This document shows, piece by piece, positions 37,034 through 44,920 of a stretch of DNA of 60,321 nt. The notes under the pieces are model-generated. The model was not told the DNA's origin, made no database searches, and saw only the letters and a program-made list of their open reading frames with translations. The DNA comes from an uncultured bacterium (lineage in GTDB: Bacteria; Desulfobacterota; BSN033; UBA1163), in the NCBI GenBank assembly GCA_938002255.1, contig CALLAL010000046.1:1-60321 (forward strand). The letters are read 5' to 3'. The translations under genes were made by a program, and so were the position numbers. Numbering within the stretch: the stretch's first letter is position 1; the number at the start of each line of letters is the position of its first letter.

Positions 37034-37093
37034 ATGGGTTGCGTACAACATTTCTTTTATTTTTATTTTTACTTTGGAAAGGGTCACCCATAA
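37034..37093 (+). CDS. Phe/Tyr-rich leader peptide, 19 aa
   Basis: AAGGAA (37023-37028) precedes ATG 37034. The 19 codons read MGCVQH, then eight consecutive aromatic codons FFYFYFYF (37052-37075; five Phe, three Tyr), then GKGHP and TAA (37091-37093). The stop overlaps the first segment of the downstream stem set. A leader peptide with a run of cognate codons ahead of a terminator is the hallmark of ribosome-mediated attenuation, as in pheL/pheM of enterics. The peptide itself would have no role beyond ribosome positioning. A chance origin from T-rich sequence is the main alternative, but the SD, the stop position and the stem logic fit together. Confidence 0.8.
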   Translation: MGCVQHFFYFYFYFGKGHP

Positions 37094-37187
37094 GGACCTT
37101 CCTGAAATGGAAGTGTGAGCCATGGGTGACCGTGAGGCCCCATGGCTCTTTTATTTTAAGCCATAGGGGCAACTCTATGGCTTTTTT
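37082..37187 (+). promoter_or_regulatory. Five-segment transcription attenuator with intrinsic terminator
   Basis: Segments chain as mutually exclusive stems. A:B is GGTCACCCAT (37082-37091) with ATGGGTGACC (37122-37131), 10 bp. B:C is GAGCCATGGG (37117-37126) with CCCATGGCTC (37139-37148), 10 bp. C:D is 37137-37147 with 37159-37170, 11 bp with one bulged A. D:E is AAGCCATAG (37158-37166) with CTATGGCTT (37175-37183), 9 bp followed by a T-run to 37187, the terminator. Inference: a ribosome stalled on the early Phe/Tyr codons leaves A free, so A:B and C:D form and transcription reads through. A ribosome that reaches the stop codon covers A, so B:C and the D:E terminator form. Confidence 0.85.
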
Positions 37188-37213
37188 ATTATTCACGAAA
37201 GGAGAGATCAGGG

Positions 37214-38407
37214 ATGGCTATTTCAGAGAAAGTGAGGAGTGCACTGGATGGTGCCTCTTGGGTGAGGCGGATGTTTGAGCAGGGAGAGGAATTGAAAAAA
37301 CTGTACGGAGAAGAAAATGTCTACGATTTTTCTCTCGGTAACCCCAATTTAGAGCCTCCGGCCTCTTTGAAAAAGGCCTTGAAAGCCCTTGCAGACCAGC
37401 CCATTGCGGGGATGCATCGCTATATGCCTAACAATGGCTATGTTGAAACCCGCAAAGCCATTGCTCAGTTCTTAGAAGAAGAGTCCGGGCTCCCTTTTGA
37501 AGAGAAGCACGTGGTGATGACGGTTGGGGCTGCGGGCGGGCTTAATGTTGTCTTTAAGGCGCTCCTCGACGATGGCGATGAAGTGATCGTTCCTTCTCCT
37601 TATTTTATGGAATTCAAATTTTATATCGAAAACAGTGGCGGTCAGATCCGTTTAGTAGAAACCCATGAGGATTTCTCTCTCGATCTGAAAGAGATTGAAA
37701 AAGCATTGGGGAAGAAGACGAAAGCCGTTCTGATCAACTCACCGAATAACCCAACGGGTGTGGTTTACAGTAAGGAGTCTCTGAAAGCGCTCGGCGCCCT
37801 ATTGACCGAGAAGAGCCGCCAACTGGGGAAGACCATTTATCTCATCACGGATGAAGCCTATCGCAGGATCGTCTTTGATCGGATTCCACTCCCGATCGCT
37901 TTTCAATACTATCCCCATACCCTGCGGGTGACCTCTCATTCCAAAGACCTTTCTCTGCCAGGGGAACGGATTGGCTATGTTGCGGTCAACCCACTCTGTG
38001 AAGGTGTGGATGAGTTGATGGCCGCTATTGTCTTTGCCAACCGGACCCTCGGGTTTGTCAATGCTCCGGCACTCATGCAGAGGCTGGTGGCGCCCCTCCA
38101 GAGAAATTCGATCAACATTAAAGAGTACGAGGAAAAAAGAGATCTTTTCTATCAAGCCCTCACTTCCTATGGGTATCAACTCGTCAAGCCTGAAGGTGCC
38201 TTCTATCTCTTTCCAAAGGCTATGATTCAAGACGATGTTGCTTTTGTCAAAGAACTCCAGTCCAAAAGGATTTTAACCGTCCCGGGAAGGGGATTTGGCA
38301 AACCCGGTTATTTTAGAATTGCCTATGCCGTAGAGCGAAGCACGATTGAAAAGGCCCTTCCAGGGTTTAAGGAGGTGGCTGAGAAATATAGGGCAGGAGG
38401 GAGATAA
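37214..38407 (+). CDS. PLP-dependent aminotransferase, probably aromatic
   Basis: 397-residue fold-type I (class I/II) aminotransferase. The PLP lysine is Lys244 in SHSKDLSLPGERIGY, with Asn179 in INSPNNPTGVVY, Asp213 and Tyr216 in TDEAYRRIV, and a C-terminal substrate-carboxylate Arg in YFRIAYAV. Sequence alone places it among the broad aspartate/alanine/aromatic group (AspC/AspB-like). The upstream Phe/Tyr attenuator is the strongest clue and suggests the last step of phenylalanine/tyrosine synthesis (phenylpyruvate or 4-hydroxyphenylpyruvate with glutamate). AAAGGAG precedes ATG 37214, only 27 bases after the terminator T-run. No other aromatic-pathway gene follows in the same operon. Confidence 0.88.
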   Translation: MAISEKVRSALDGASWVRRMFEQGEELKKLYGEENVYDFSLGNPNLEPPASLKKALKALADQPIAGMHRYMPNNGYVETRKAIAQFLEEESGLPFEEKHVVMTVGAAGGLNVVFKALLDDGDEVIVPSPYFMEFKFYIENSGGQIRLVETHEDFSLDLKEIEKALGKKTKAVLINSPNNPTGVVYSKESLKALGALLTEKSRQLGKTIYLITDEAYRRIVFDRIPLPIAFQYYPHTLRVTSHSKDLSLPGERIGYVAVNPLCEGVDELMAAIVFANRTLGFVNAPALMQRLVAPLQRNSINIKEYEEKRDLFYQALTSYGYQLVKPEGAFYLFPKAMIQDDVAFVKELQSKRILTVPGRGFGKPGYFRIAYAVERSTIEKALPGFKEVAEKYRAGGR

Positions 38408-38491
38408 AAAATCGCCATTGCCAATCTTCAATTTTCATTTTAAGATTCTCTAAAATTGGGTTTTATGTTCCCTTTTGAAGAGAGGCGCCTT

Positions 38492-38926
38492 ATGAAAAGG
38501 TTTTTGGGATTTCCCTCCATTGCTTCAATTCTCCTTGTCTTCCTTCTTTTTTTCTCTGGATGCGTCGTGGGACGATATTATGAAGGTCCACAAATTCCTC
38601 CAGAGAAGATCAGAGAAATCAAACCGGGGATCACGACGAAACAGGAGATTATTAGCTGGTTTGGTCCACCCCAGAACTATATTAGTCCAACCCTTTTCAA
38701 TGAAATCCTCCGAGAGATTGATGTGACAAGGGAACCCCTCACCCATTATCCTTTCGCAAATATCCTCTCCTATCAATACAATCGGGGAAATATCAAAGCC
38801 ATTGTTTTAGTGTTATTTAATTTCGTTGAAGCCAAAGTAAAGTCCGATCACCTCGTCATCTTCCTCGACGAGAACGACCGAGTCAAATATTATGGATTCC
38901 ATAAAGGAACGGATGAGTTACGGTAG
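38492..38926 (+). CDS. SmpA/OmlA-like small lipoprotein (copy 1)
   Basis: 144 residues from ATG 38492, which has AGAGAGG upstream; a frame to 38456 lacks this. The lipid Cys is at about 24 (LLFFSGC). The mature region has the BamE/SmpA-like pattern: IKPGITTKQEIISWFGPPQNYIS, then beta strands, and ends VKYYGFHKGTDEL. BamE-type proteins sit in the outer membrane, but whether this one joins the BAM complex is not known. It closely parallels the next gene, which it overlaps by 14 bases, so a tandem duplication is evident. Confidence 0.75.
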   Translation: MKRFLGFPSIASILLVFLLFFSGCVVGRYYEGPQIPPEKIREIKPGITTKQEIISWFGPPQNYISPTLFNEILREIDVTREPLTHYPFANILSYQYNRGNIKAIVLVLFNFVEAKVKSDHLVIFLDENDRVKYYGFHKGTDELR

Positions 38927-39302
38927 AATCTTTTTGGTTCTTTCTCTGATAGCTTTTTCATGGGGATGTAGCATTGGAAGGGTTTATGTAGGCTCTGAAA
39001 TCAAGCCAGATCCCAGAGAGAGCATTCAGGTCGGTTTGACCACAAAGAGCCAGATCCTTGAAACCTTCGGTCCTCCGGACCGAATCCAGAAACAGTATGA
39101 TGGAGATATCTTTGTCTATGCTTATCTTCGAAAGAACTCCACAAAATTAACCCTTGAAGAACCCTACCTTACCAATCTGACCCTCTTTCAATACTCCAAG
39201 GTTCAACAAAAGAAAGATGCCCTTGTTATCCTCTTCGATAAAGAGGGTGTCGTGAAGAATTATGGATATCAAAAAGGAACTCAGGAGCTCACCCCCTTTT
39301 AA
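38913..39302 (+). CDS. SmpA/OmlA-like small lipoprotein (copy 2)
   Basis: 129 residues. ATG 38913 is preceded by AAAGGAA, a better start than ATG 38892. The lipid Cys is at about 19 (IAFSWGC). It repeats the layout of copy 1: GRVYVGSEIKPDPRESIQVGLTTKSQILETFGPPDRIQ, a strand-rich centre, and the ending VKNYGYQKGTQELTPF. It is probably an outer-membrane-facing partner of copy 1, translationally coupled through the overlap. Confidence 0.75.
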   Translation: MSYGRIFLVLSLIAFSWGCSIGRVYVGSEIKPDPRESIQVGLTTKSQILETFGPPDRIQKQYDGDIFVYAYLRKNSTKLTLEEPYLTNLTLFQYSKVQQKKDALVILFDKEGVVKNYGYQKGTQELTPF

Positions 39303-39359
39303 TGTGTCCCCATCGGTTAAAAACTTGACAATCCAATGAAATTCCTTTAGTTTTTTAAA

Positions 39360-39965
39360 ATGCCAAAAGGGTTGATCCTTGCTTCTTCCTCTCCCCGAAG
39401 ATACGAATTACTTAAACAGTTGGGTCTTGATTTCGATGTCATTCCAAGTAAAATTGAAGAAGAATTCGTCTTCGATGAATCTCCACAAGAGCATGTAGTA
39501 CGACTGGCAATGGAGAAAGCGCTCGACGTGGGGAATCAATTTCCTCATTCCTGGATCATTGGTGCGGACACGATCGTCTATGTGGAGGGCACCGTTTTAG
39601 GAAAGCCAAAGAGCCATGAAGAGGCAAGAGCGATGCTACTGCGGCTTAGCGGGAAAGACCATCAGGTCTTTACAGGTATTGCCGTTTGTCATATTCAGAA
39701 AGAAAAAAGTGAACGGGAAGTCGTCGAGACAAAAGTGAGAGTGAAGCCCCTTAGCCAGGTTGAGATAGAGTGGTATGTGGATACAGGAGAACCTTTTGAT
39801 AAAGCAGGAGGATATGGCATCCAGGGGCTCGGATCATTTATGATTGAGTCGATCAATGGATCTTATACGAATGTGGTTGGGCTTCCTCTTTGCGAGTTGA
39901 TGCAGATGTTGACCAGGTTGGGTGCCCTAACCCTTTCAGATTGCAGATGGCAGATTTCAGATTGA
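39360..39965 (+). CDS. maf: Maf-like nucleotide pyrophosphatase
   Basis: 201 residues. LILASSSPRRYELLKQLGLDFDVIPS is the Maf signature, with IIGADTIVYVEGTVLGKP, the KDHQVFTG strand and DTGEPFDKAGGYGIQGLGS. Maf proteins hydrolyse dTTP/UTP or modified nucleotides and act in house-cleaning and division arrest. The start ATG 39360 has no strong SD. Its last 19 bases overlap the YggS-type gene, and the shared tail (ALTLSDCRWQISD) is not conserved in Maf and looks like read-through into repeat-like sequence. Confidence 0.92.
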   Translation: MPKGLILASSSPRRYELLKQLGLDFDVIPSKIEEEFVFDESPQEHVVRLAMEKALDVGNQFPHSWIIGADTIVYVEGTVLGKPKSHEEARAMLLRLSGKDHQVFTGIAVCHIQKEKSEREVVETKVRVKPLSQVEIEWYVDTGEPFDKAGGYGIQGLGSFMIESINGSYTNVVGLPLCELMQMLTRLGALTLSDCRWQISD

Positions 39966-40648
39966 ATAGGCTATCCATTCGGGAGAATTATCTAAAAGTG
40001 ATGGAGCGAATCGCAAGAGCGGCCCAACGAGCTAAACGGGATCCCGACGAAGTCAAGTTGGTGGCTGTTTCAAAGACTGTAGAGCCTTCGCGGATTCAAG
40101 AGGCTATTGAAGCCGGGGTTTCCATCTTGGGAGAAAATTATGTTCAGGAAGCGCAGAAAAAAATAGAGGCCATCAGCCAGAAGGTTTCCTGGCATTTTAT
40201 CGGACACCTCCAAACCAACAAAGCAAAGTATGCGGTGCGCCTTTTCGACATGATCCATTCCCTTGACAGTCTCTCTCTGGCTGAGGAGTTGAATCGAAGG
40301 GCTGAAAAAGAGGGCCGGAGGTTAAAGGTCATGATTGAGGTCAATCTCTCCGGAGAGACGACGAAATTTGGGACCGAACAGGAAAAAGCCTTGGAACTTG
40401 CCAGAAGCGTTCTTCTATTGCGAAATTTATCTCTGGTCGGACTGATGACCATGCCCCCTTATTTTGATGATCCTGAGCGGAGTCGACCCTATTTTATCCA
40501 ACTGAGAGGGCTAAAAGAGAAAATGGAACAAGAAGGGATTTGCCTCAGCGATCTTTCGATGGGAATGTCGAATGATTTTGAGGTAGCCATTGAAGAAGGT
40601 GCCACCTATGTGCGGGTGGGGACAGCAATTTTTGGACCAAGAAAATAA
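39947..40648 (+). CDS. YggS-family PLP homeostasis protein
   Basis: TIM-barrel PLP carrier (PLPBP/YggS/PROSC). Signatures are SIRENYLKVMERIARAAQRAKRDPDEVKLVAVSKTVEP (PLP Lys in AVSKT), GENYVQEAQKK, WHFIGHLQTNKAKY, MIHSLDSLSLAEELN and LSMGMSNDFEVAIEEGATYVRVGTAIFG. It regulates pyridoxal phosphate supply without known catalysis. The frame extends to 39890, but the family starts near SIREN, so ATG 39947 (233 residues) is the most likely start despite a poor SD; TTG 39962 is an alternative. Confidence 0.92.
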   Translation: MADFRLNRLSIRENYLKVMERIARAAQRAKRDPDEVKLVAVSKTVEPSRIQEAIEAGVSILGENYVQEAQKKIEAISQKVSWHFIGHLQTNKAKYAVRLFDMIHSLDSLSLAEELNRRAEKEGRRLKVMIEVNLSGETTKFGTEQEKALELARSVLLLRNLSLVGLMTMPPYFDDPERSRPYFIQLRGLKEKMEQEGICLSDLSMGMSNDFEVAIEEGATYVRVGTAIFGPRK

Positions 40649-40738
40649 GGACAGATATAATAACTCGGCGCTGGAGTGCGAATAACGATCAACAAGTAAA
40701 TTCAAAAATTTTGGGTAGGAAGCGATCAATCGAGAACG

Positions 40739-41764
40739 ATGAGATTTACTATTTTATTGAGTCTGATTCTAGTCCTGATCATGGGTTGTGGTCGAAAAGC
40801 TCCTCCCGTGCCCTGGTCAACGGTTGTTCCCAAAAGAATTGTTGATCTTGAAGCAAAATCGAGAGAGGAGCGTCTTCTCCTCGAATGGACCTTTCCTAAG
40901 GAGAACACGGATAAATCGGTATTGATTGACTTGACCGAATTTAAAGTGCTTCGTTCTGAAGGGGATTTAATCGGAGACCAGTGCCGGGGGTGCGGGGAAA
41001 AATTCAACGTCGTCTTTGAGGGGAAATTGGATCCGAAAGGGGAGGATCGAGGTAAGAGAATGTCTCTCCTTTTCGAAACTCTGGAGGCAAGAAAAGTCTA
41101 TGTGTTTCAGGTGATTACCCTGAATCGAAGGGGACATCCCAGTTCTCCTTCAAACCCTGTAACAGTATTCTGGGATTATCCACCTCCTGCCCCCCGAGCC
41201 CTTCGGGTGGAAAGCGGAGACAAACGAGTGGATCTCCAGTGGGATTCTGTTTTTAATGCAACAGGCTACAATGTTTACCGAAGAGGGGAAGACGACCCCT
41301 TTCCCCTCCAACCCCTTAACAGGGAAGTTCTGACCATCCCCCAATTTACGGATTTGAGCGTGGAGAATGAAAAAAGATACATCTATGCGGTCAGGGCGAC
41401 AAAGCGTGTTGTAAAAACGGACATTGAGGGAAGAGGATTATCCAGTCTTCCTGTTATGCCTATAGACCTCATTCCTCCGGCCGCCCCTGTCGGATTGGTG
41501 GCGTTCTCCCTCAGACAGGGAATGGAGTTGAACTGGAGAAAAAATCAGGAGCCGGATCTTTTGGGCTATTATGTTTATCGGAGAAAAGTGGGAGAAAGGG
41601 ATTTCTCGAGATTGAATCCAACCCCATTGACCAAAGAGATTTATCTTGATTTAAGCGTTCAAATTGGAGAGGAGTATGAATACGTGGTCACTGCGGTGGA
41701 CAATTCGGTTCGAAAAAACGAGAGCCCTTTTTCTGAAGAGGTGAGGGTGAAATACATTTACTGA
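40739..41764 (+). CDS. LptM-like lipoprotein with three fibronectin type III domains
   Basis: 341 residues. The signal peptide ends LIMGC with the lipid Cys at 17, and the mature start CGRKAPPVP resembles the LptM/YifL motif CGxKGPLxxP. About three fn3-like domains follow (EERLLLEWTFPKEN..., KRVDLQWDSVFNATGYNVYRRGE..., GMELNWRKNQEPDLLGYYVYRRK...). LptM lipoproteins sit upstream of lysA-dapF in many proteobacteria and help the LPS translocon mature. Here the same position is filled by this larger protein. That could mean an LptM-like head fused to fn3 modules, or convergence of a short motif. It probably shares a transcript with lysA 94 bp downstream. Confidence 0.75.
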   Translation: MRFTILLSLILVLIMGCGRKAPPVPWSTVVPKRIVDLEAKSREERLLLEWTFPKENTDKSVLIDLTEFKVLRSEGDLIGDQCRGCGEKFNVVFEGKLDPKGEDRGKRMSLLFETLEARKVYVFQVITLNRRGHPSSPSNPVTVFWDYPPPAPRALRVESGDKRVDLQWDSVFNATGYNVYRRGEDDPFPLQPLNREVLTIPQFTDLSVENEKRYIYAVRATKRVVKTDIEGRGLSSLPVMPIDLIPPAAPVGLVAFSLRQGMELNWRKNQEPDLLGYYVYRRKVGERDFSRLNPTPLTKEIYLDLSVQIGEEYEYVVTAVDNSVRKNESPFSEEVRVKYIY

Positions 41765-41857
41765 AGTTCGGAGGCATTTAGTTCGGAGTTCAAAGAATTA
41801 AAGATCTCTCCCCTCTGAGCTCCAGACTGCTAACCCCGAACGGAGCAGGAGCGTCGA

Positions 41858-43120
41858 ATGCACTACTTCGAATATAAGAAAGGTGAACTTTATTGCGAAA
41901 GGGTTCCGATCCGTCGGATCGCTCAAGAGGTGGGCACGCCTTTCTATCTTTACAGTTACCGGACCCTGGTAAGACATTTTAAAGTTTTTGATGAAGCCTT
42001 TGAAAAGGTTCCACATCTTGTGTGTTATTCAATGAAGGCCAACTCCAACCTGGCGATTCTTCGTCTGTTTGTTACCCTCGGGGCTGGCATGGACATTGTC
42101 TCCGGAGGAGAACTCTATCGCGCGCTGAAGGCTGGGGCCGATCCCCAAAAGATTGTTTTCTCGGGAGTGGGAAAGAGAACCGACGAGATGGAGGATGCTT
42201 TAAAGAGTGGCATTCTTATGTTCAATGTCGAGTCTTCAATGGAGCTCCAAACCCTTAATGAAGTGGCAGGTCGATTGGGGATAAAAGCCCCCATTTCGAT
42301 CCGTGTAAATCCGGATATCGACGCTAAAACTCATCCGTATATCACCACAGGGATGAAGCAGAATAAGTTTGGCATTGATATCCTTCGAGCGCCCAAGGCT
42401 TACCGGCTGGCTTCTGAATTGCCAAATCTTGAGGTGGTCGGAATCGATTGTCACCTCGGCTCTCAATTGGTCGATGTGGAACCTTTTGTTGAAGCCCTAA
42501 AAAAATTGAAGGCTCTTGTGGAGGATTTAAGAAAAGAGGGGATGGAGATTCACTACCTCGATCTCGGAGGAGGTCTGGGCATCACTTACAACGATGAAGA
42601 GCCACCCCATCCTTATGAATATGCGTCGAATGTCCTGGATGAGATCCAACGGTTCAATTGTACCCTCATCTTAGAACCCGGCAGAGTCATTGTAGGAAAC
42701 GCAGGGATCCTCGTCACTCAAGTGCTCTATACCAAAGAGAATGAGGAAAAACGGTTCGTCATTGTGGATGCAGCCATGAACGATCTTGTCCGGCCCAGTT
42801 ATTACGGTTCCTTTCATCAAATTTTACCGGTGCAAATGGACACTCGAGAGGAGATCGTCGCGGATGTGGTAGGCCCAATCTGTGAATCGGCTGACTTCCT
42901 GGCAAAGGGACGGAAAATACCAAAACCCAACCCTGGAGAGCTCTTTGCCGTGATGAGTGCAGGGGCTTATGGATTTTCGATGTCCACCAACTATAACTCC
43001 CGACCCCGGGTGGCAGAGGTCATGGTTCGAGATGATGAAATTCATGTGATTCGGCAGAGGGAAGACTATGAAGATCTGGTGAGGGGCGAGAGCATACCAG
43101 ATTTTTTGATTCACCCGTAA
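41858..43120 (+). CDS. lysA: Diaminopimelate decarboxylase
   Basis: 420-residue fold-type III PLP enzyme. Lys60 in CYSMKANSNLAIL binds PLP. Other motifs are GAGMDIVSGGELYRAL, HLGSQL, LDLGGGLGITY, LILEPGRVIVGNAG and GPICESADFLA, followed by MSAGAYGFSMSTNYNSRPR with the substrate Tyr. It converts meso-diaminopimelate to lysine. A terminator follows at 43144, so lysA ends its own unit before dapF although the genes are functionally linked. Confidence 0.96.
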   Translation: MHYFEYKKGELYCERVPIRRIAQEVGTPFYLYSYRTLVRHFKVFDEAFEKVPHLVCYSMKANSNLAILRLFVTLGAGMDIVSGGELYRALKAGADPQKIVFSGVGKRTDEMEDALKSGILMFNVESSMELQTLNEVAGRLGIKAPISIRVNPDIDAKTHPYITTGMKQNKFGIDILRAPKAYRLASELPNLEVVGIDCHLGSQLVDVEPFVEALKKLKALVEDLRKEGMEIHYLDLGGGLGITYNDEEPPHPYEYASNVLDEIQRFNCTLILEPGRVIVGNAGILVTQVLYTKENEEKRFVIVDAAMNDLVRPSYYGSFHQILPVQMDTREEIVADVVGPICESADFLAKGRKIPKPNPGELFAVMSAGAYGFSMSTNYNSRPRVAEVMVRDDEIHVIRQREDYEDLVRGESIPDFLIHP

Positions 43121-43143
43121 CCTGTTCATGAGCCAACATGTTT

Positions 43144-43178
43144 AATGCCAACATTCAACATCACTGTTAGGCATTTTT
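43144..43178 (+). terminator. Terminator after lysA
   Basis: AATGCCAACA (43144-43153) pairs with TGTTAGGCATT (43165-43175) with one bulged A, then TTTT. Loop 11 bases. Confidence 0.75.
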
Positions 43179-43229
43179 CATGCTTTTGACAATTGGCATT
43201 TGATGAAATTGCGTTTCGCTGGAGGCGTC

Positions 43230-44051
43230 ATGAAGATTCCTTTCATGAAGATGAGTGGGAGTGGCAATGACTTCATCCTTATTGACCATCGGAAACCGGT
43301 CATCGATGAGAAACATATGAAAGCGTTTGTCCAGAAGGTCTGTCAGAGGAGGATCTCCGTAGGCGCTGATGGTCTCATCTTCGTAGAGCCTTCGGAAAAG
43401 GCTGACTTTAAGTGGCGTTTTTTTAACGCCGATGGCAGTGACGCAGAGATGTGCGGCAATGGAGGCCGATGTGTGGCTCGATTTGCCACTCTAAAAGGGA
43501 TTGCAGGCTCGACATTAACGTTTGAAACCCTTGCCGGTGTCCTTTCTGCACAGGTCAACGGGAAGAGGGTGAAACTGGAAATGCCCCAACCGCACAGCCT
43601 AAAACTGGATGAATCCCTTTTCATCGAGGGCCAACCCATCACGTTATCGAGCATCAACACCGGAGTCCCTCATGCTGTGGAGTTTGTGGAAGACCTCGAA
43701 GGAGTAAAGGTGATCCAGAGGGGAAGAGCGATTCGGCATCATCCTCATTACGCTCCTTCTGGAACCAACGCAAATTTTGTCCACCGGGAAACAGATTCCC
43801 AACTGTCCGTCCGAACCTATGAACGGGGAGTGGAAGATGAAACATTGGCCTGTGGCACAGGCACAGTGGCCTCTGCCCTGATTGCCGCATTCAAAGGCCT
43901 GGTCAAATCTCCAGTCTCTGTTAAAACCCGAGGGGGCGAACTCTTGACCGTCCATTTCGAAATCGAAAATCAGGAGGCCAAGAAAGTCTATTTTGAAGGG
44001 GAGGTTCATATGATCTACGAGGCGGAAATGTGGGAGGAGGCTTACCAATGA
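43230..44051 (+). CDS. dapF: Diaminopimelate epimerase
   Basis: 273 residues. MKIPFMKMSGSGNDFILID opens the protein. The two catalytic cysteines lie in DAEMCGNGGRCVARFA and ETLACGTGTVASALIA, the family's thiol/thiolate pair. It interconverts LL- and meso-diaminopimelate for lysine and peptidoglycan. GGAGGCGTC directly precedes ATG 43230, so the longer frame from 43200 is rejected. A TTGACA at 43186 might start transcription, but no matching -10 is seen. The stop overlaps dapB as ATGA. Confidence 0.95.
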   Translation: MKIPFMKMSGSGNDFILIDHRKPVIDEKHMKAFVQKVCQRRISVGADGLIFVEPSEKADFKWRFFNADGSDAEMCGNGGRCVARFATLKGIAGSTLTFETLAGVLSAQVNGKRVKLEMPQPHSLKLDESLFIEGQPITLSSINTGVPHAVEFVEDLEGVKVIQRGRAIRHHPHYAPSGTNANFVHRETDSQLSVRTYERGVEDETLACGTGTVASALIAAFKGLVKSPVSVKTRGGELLTVHFEIENQEAKKVYFEGEVHMIYEAEMWEEAYQ

Positions 44052-44857
44052 AAGAAAGTATCAGAGCCATCGTTGTAGGAGCAGCAGGCAAGATGGGGAG
44101 CCGAATTATTCATATCCTCCGGGAGACTCCATCGATTGAACTCGGCCAGGCGGTTGAACGACCGGACCACCCCTCTCTCGGAATGGATATTGGAGAGATG
44201 ATTGGCTTGGGCAGGTTGGGAATTTTGCTGGAAGGGAAGATGAGAAAAGAGAGTGGAGAGGTCATCATCAATTTCAGTACTCCCACGGCTTCTCTGGAAT
44301 GTCTTGAATTTGCCAGAGAACATAACCTCGCCATTGTCATTGGGACGACGGGTTTTAACTCAGGACAGTTAGAGAGAGTCAAAGAGCTTTCCAAAAGCGT
44401 GCGTTGTGTCCTTGCTCCCAATATGAGTGTAGGAATGAACGTCATGTTTCGCACCGTTCAGGACATGGCCCGGGTGTTGGGACCAGAATATGATGTTGAG
44501 ATCCTCGAAGCCCACCATCGCTTGAAAAAGGACTCTCCCAGTGGAACTGCTGTCAAATTAGGAGAGCTCATTGCCAACGCCTTAGGACGAAACCTGGATC
44601 AGGTGGGAGTTTATGGAAGAAAAGGAATCATCGGAGAGCGGACAAGGGAAGAGATCGGGATGCAGGTCATTCGGGCTGGAGATATTATCGGAGAACATAC
44701 AGTCCTCTTTGGAGGTATTGGGGAGAGGCTGGAGATCACTCACCGGGCTCATAGTCGTGACAACTTTGCAAGGGGAGCCATTAAAGCAGCCCTCTGGGTC
44801 GTGAATCAGCCCAACGGTCTTTACGATATGCAGGATGTGCTGGGGTTGAAGAAGTAA
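44048..44857 (+). CDS. dapB: 4-hydroxy-tetrahydrodipicolinate reductase
   Basis: 269 residues. The nucleotide loop is VVGAAGKMGSRIIH. FSTPTASLECLEFA and GTTGFN form the cofactor region, and EAHHRLKKDSPSGTAVKLGE is the catalytic His-His/Lys motif. It reduces the dapA product in lysine/peptidoglycan synthesis. GGGAGGAGG precedes ATG 44048. Four bases are shared with dapF. The dapA gene, often placed here, is absent from the window. Confidence 0.96.
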   Translation: MKESIRAIVVGAAGKMGSRIIHILRETPSIELGQAVERPDHPSLGMDIGEMIGLGRLGILLEGKMRKESGEVIINFSTPTASLECLEFAREHNLAIVIGTTGFNSGQLERVKELSKSVRCVLAPNMSVGMNVMFRTVQDMARVLGPEYDVEILEAHHRLKKDSPSGTAVKLGELIANALGRNLDQVGVYGRKGIIGERTREEIGMQVIRAGDIIGEHTVLFGGIGERLEITHRAHSRDNFARGAIKAALWVVNQPNGLYDMQDVLGLKK

Positions 44858-44920
44858 CAGAAACTCGAAATAGGAAGCACGGAATCCGAAATAATTTTTA
44901 AGGTAACCTTGCAGTTGTAT

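Noticed and set aside
37039-37278. 79-codon frame overlapping the aminotransferase start
   Set aside because: It runs through the leader peptide, all attenuator stems and into the aminotransferase in another frame, and has no SD. The attenuator explains the sequence better.
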